From assembly GCA_024404815.1 (NCBI GenBank), contig JAKSPL010000013.1:1-49516 (forward strand): a stretch of 49,516 nt of DNA. The letters run 5' to 3'. The number at the start of each line of letters is the position of its first letter. Positions within the stretch are counted from its first letter, which is position 1. Both the position numbers and the translations under genes were made by a program. Shown here piece after piece: positions 48,713-49,516 of the stretch. The DNA is from Oscillospiraceae bacterium. Lineage in GTDB: Bacteria; Bacillota; Clostridia; Oscillospirales; Ruminococcaceae. Under the pieces are notes generated by a model. That model did not search any database. It was not told the origin of the DNA and was given only the letters and a program-made list of their open reading frames with translations.

Positions 48713-49251
48713 ATGGAAACGGAACGATTATCTTTTCGTCGTTGGCAGGATTCTGACGCGGCAGAACTATTTCGCTATGCAGTTGATCCATCTGTTGGAC
48801 CGATTGCGGGATGGCCGCCGCACAAAAGCATAGATGATAGCCTGTGGACCATTCAGAATGTATTTCCGAAAGATGATACATATGCAATGATACTGAAAGA
48901 GACAGGCTTGCCGATTGGCTGCATCAGTCTGATGACCAGTTCTACGCATGACATACAAACCAGCGAGTATGAACTGGGGTACTGGCTGGGCAAGCCGTAT
49001 TGGGGCAAGGGGCTGATGACAGAGGCGGCGCAGGAAATTGTTCGATATGCCTTTGAAGAACTAAATACAGAAAAAATCTGGTGCGGATACTATGAGGGCA
49101 ATCAACGATCGGCGGGGTGCAGGAGAAAATAGGATTTGTACCGTATTGTATTAATGAGAATGTAGATGTTCCACTGATGGGTGAACAGCGCACGGAGTAT
49201 TTGTCATTGCTGACCAGAGAAAACTGGGTTGAGTTGCAACAGAATCTCTGA
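48713..49251 (+). pseudogene. Frameshifted GNAT acetyltransferase (RimJ/RimL type)
   Basis: ATG 48713 follows CAGGAGG. The first frame gives a normal RimJ/RimL-like start (ETERLSFRRWQDSDAAELF, later GYWLGKPYWGKGLMTEAAQEIVRYAF and YEGNQRS) and then stops at 49132. The expected continuation VQEKIGFVPYCINENV lies in another frame from 49117 and runs to TGA 49249-49251. Family members read NQRSARVQEKIGF, so one base is missing in CGGCGGGGTGC (49110-49120). It is probably a pseudogene, or an assembly error in the G run. Confidence 0.8.
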
Positions 49252-49307
49252 CGGTGTGTGCCGATTTTGTGCATAAGGTAGAATGGAAGAAAATGTCGGA
49301 AAAGGGG

Positions 49308-49336
49308 TTGACTTTTCCTGCCGGATATGGTATTAT
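49308..49336 (+). promoter_or_regulatory. Promoter P1, probable rRNA operon
   Basis: TTGACT (49308-49313), 17-nt spacer, TATTAT (49331-49336). A GTCGCC/GGCGAC hairpin follows. Confidence 0.7.
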
Positions 49337-49403
49337 ATATAAGTCGCCGAACGAAGGCGACAACGGCACTTCGAAAAAAGTTTGAAAAAGTTTTCAAAAA
49401 GGC

Positions 49404-49432
49404 TTGACAAACTCAAAAAGATGTGCTATAAT
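49404..49432 (+). promoter_or_regulatory. Promoter P2, probable rRNA operon
   Basis: TTGACA (49404-49409), 17-nt spacer, TATAAT (49427-49432) with TGTGC before it, the best promoter in the window. Tandem strong promoters about 96 bp apart are typical of rrn operons. Confidence 0.85.
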
Positions 49433-49516
49433 AGATAAGCTTTCTGATTGAGAAAGCGTTCACGGCACCTTGAAAATTGAACAATGCTTCAAAGAAAAGA
49501 ACCCTTGAAGATTCCT
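49433..49516 (+). other. Start of a probable rRNA operon leader
   Basis: CTTTCT/AGAAAG forms a small hairpin at 49440-49456. CACCTTGAAAATTGAACAATG resembles the pre-16S leader sequence seen before Firmicutes 16S genes. The 16S gene itself is not in the window, so the call rests on the leader and the tandem promoters. Confidence 0.55.

Overview
The window reads as a chromosome segment of a cellulolytic, ruminococcus-type member of the Clostridia (Oscillospiraceae, near Ruminococcus; R. champanellensis-like is my best guess from the fairly high GC of about one half). The reasons are a CBM22-dockerin-CE1 esterase (40335-41972) and a surface cohesin protein (45809-46708), a spoIIAA-spoIIAB-sigF operon together with a spo0A homologue, a class III anaerobic ribonucleotide reductase, a THF riboswitch before folT, and uniform sigma-A promoters of the form TTGACA-17 nt-TATAAT, many with GTGC just before the -10. 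The species is inferred, not shown. I see no phage, IS element, plasmid or CRISPR array.

Layout. 1-2680: a repeat, then a DUF2156 protein, a CxxCxxCC protein and a U32-like protein. 2681-7849: a leader region with an 18-codon Leu-rich ORF and a strong terminator, then an XRE-cupin regulator, an acyl-CoA ligase and an unusual fusion of a sugar-isomerase-like TIM barrel with a second acyl-CoA ligase. 8056-12332 (minus): DUF5662, RluA-type pseudouridine synthase, RadC and UvrB. 12510-13928: spoIIAA-spoIIAB-sigF. 13935-17060: dipeptidase, AGCS transporter and a small membrane protein. 17099-18003: a spo0A homologue with a degenerate receiver and an in-frame amber codon at the position of a conserved Trp. 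18004-20091: repeat, PIN/NYN protein and lipid kinase. 20140-23467: tRNA-Gln(CUG), GNAT, DUF3592 protein and an atypical SerRS. 23480-26009: repeat, a second U32-like paralogue and a VanY-type carboxypeptidase. 26197-30703: zinc-ribbon protein, MscL and NrdR-box-controlled nrdG-nrdD. 30745-37479: TrxB-aminotransferase (minus), PfkA, THF riboswitch-FolT, ProC, SpoIIM-like and DUF624 proteins. 37670-40125: FeoA-FeoB fusion with a palindromic operator. 40335-46708: the esterase, a 700-base repeat region, Sel1 protein, TypA and the cohesin protein. 46784-49251: Mrp/Nbp35, PrmA and a frameshifted GNAT gene. The window ends in tandem promoters and a leader that look like the front of an rRNA operon whose 16S gene lies outside.

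How it fits together. The esterase can dock through its dockerin onto cohesins, and the cohesin protein, with a Thr-rich stalk and a C-terminal membrane/sorting signal, could hold dockerin proteins at the cell surface. Sporulation genes are present but the master regulator is broken as read, which suggests a strain or lineage losing sporulation or a sequencing error. The most unusual material is the isomerase/acyl-CoA ligase cluster with its leader peptide, the pair of U32-like proteins, the interrupted spo0A flanked by a duplicated terminator, and a family of modular palindromic intergenic repeats.
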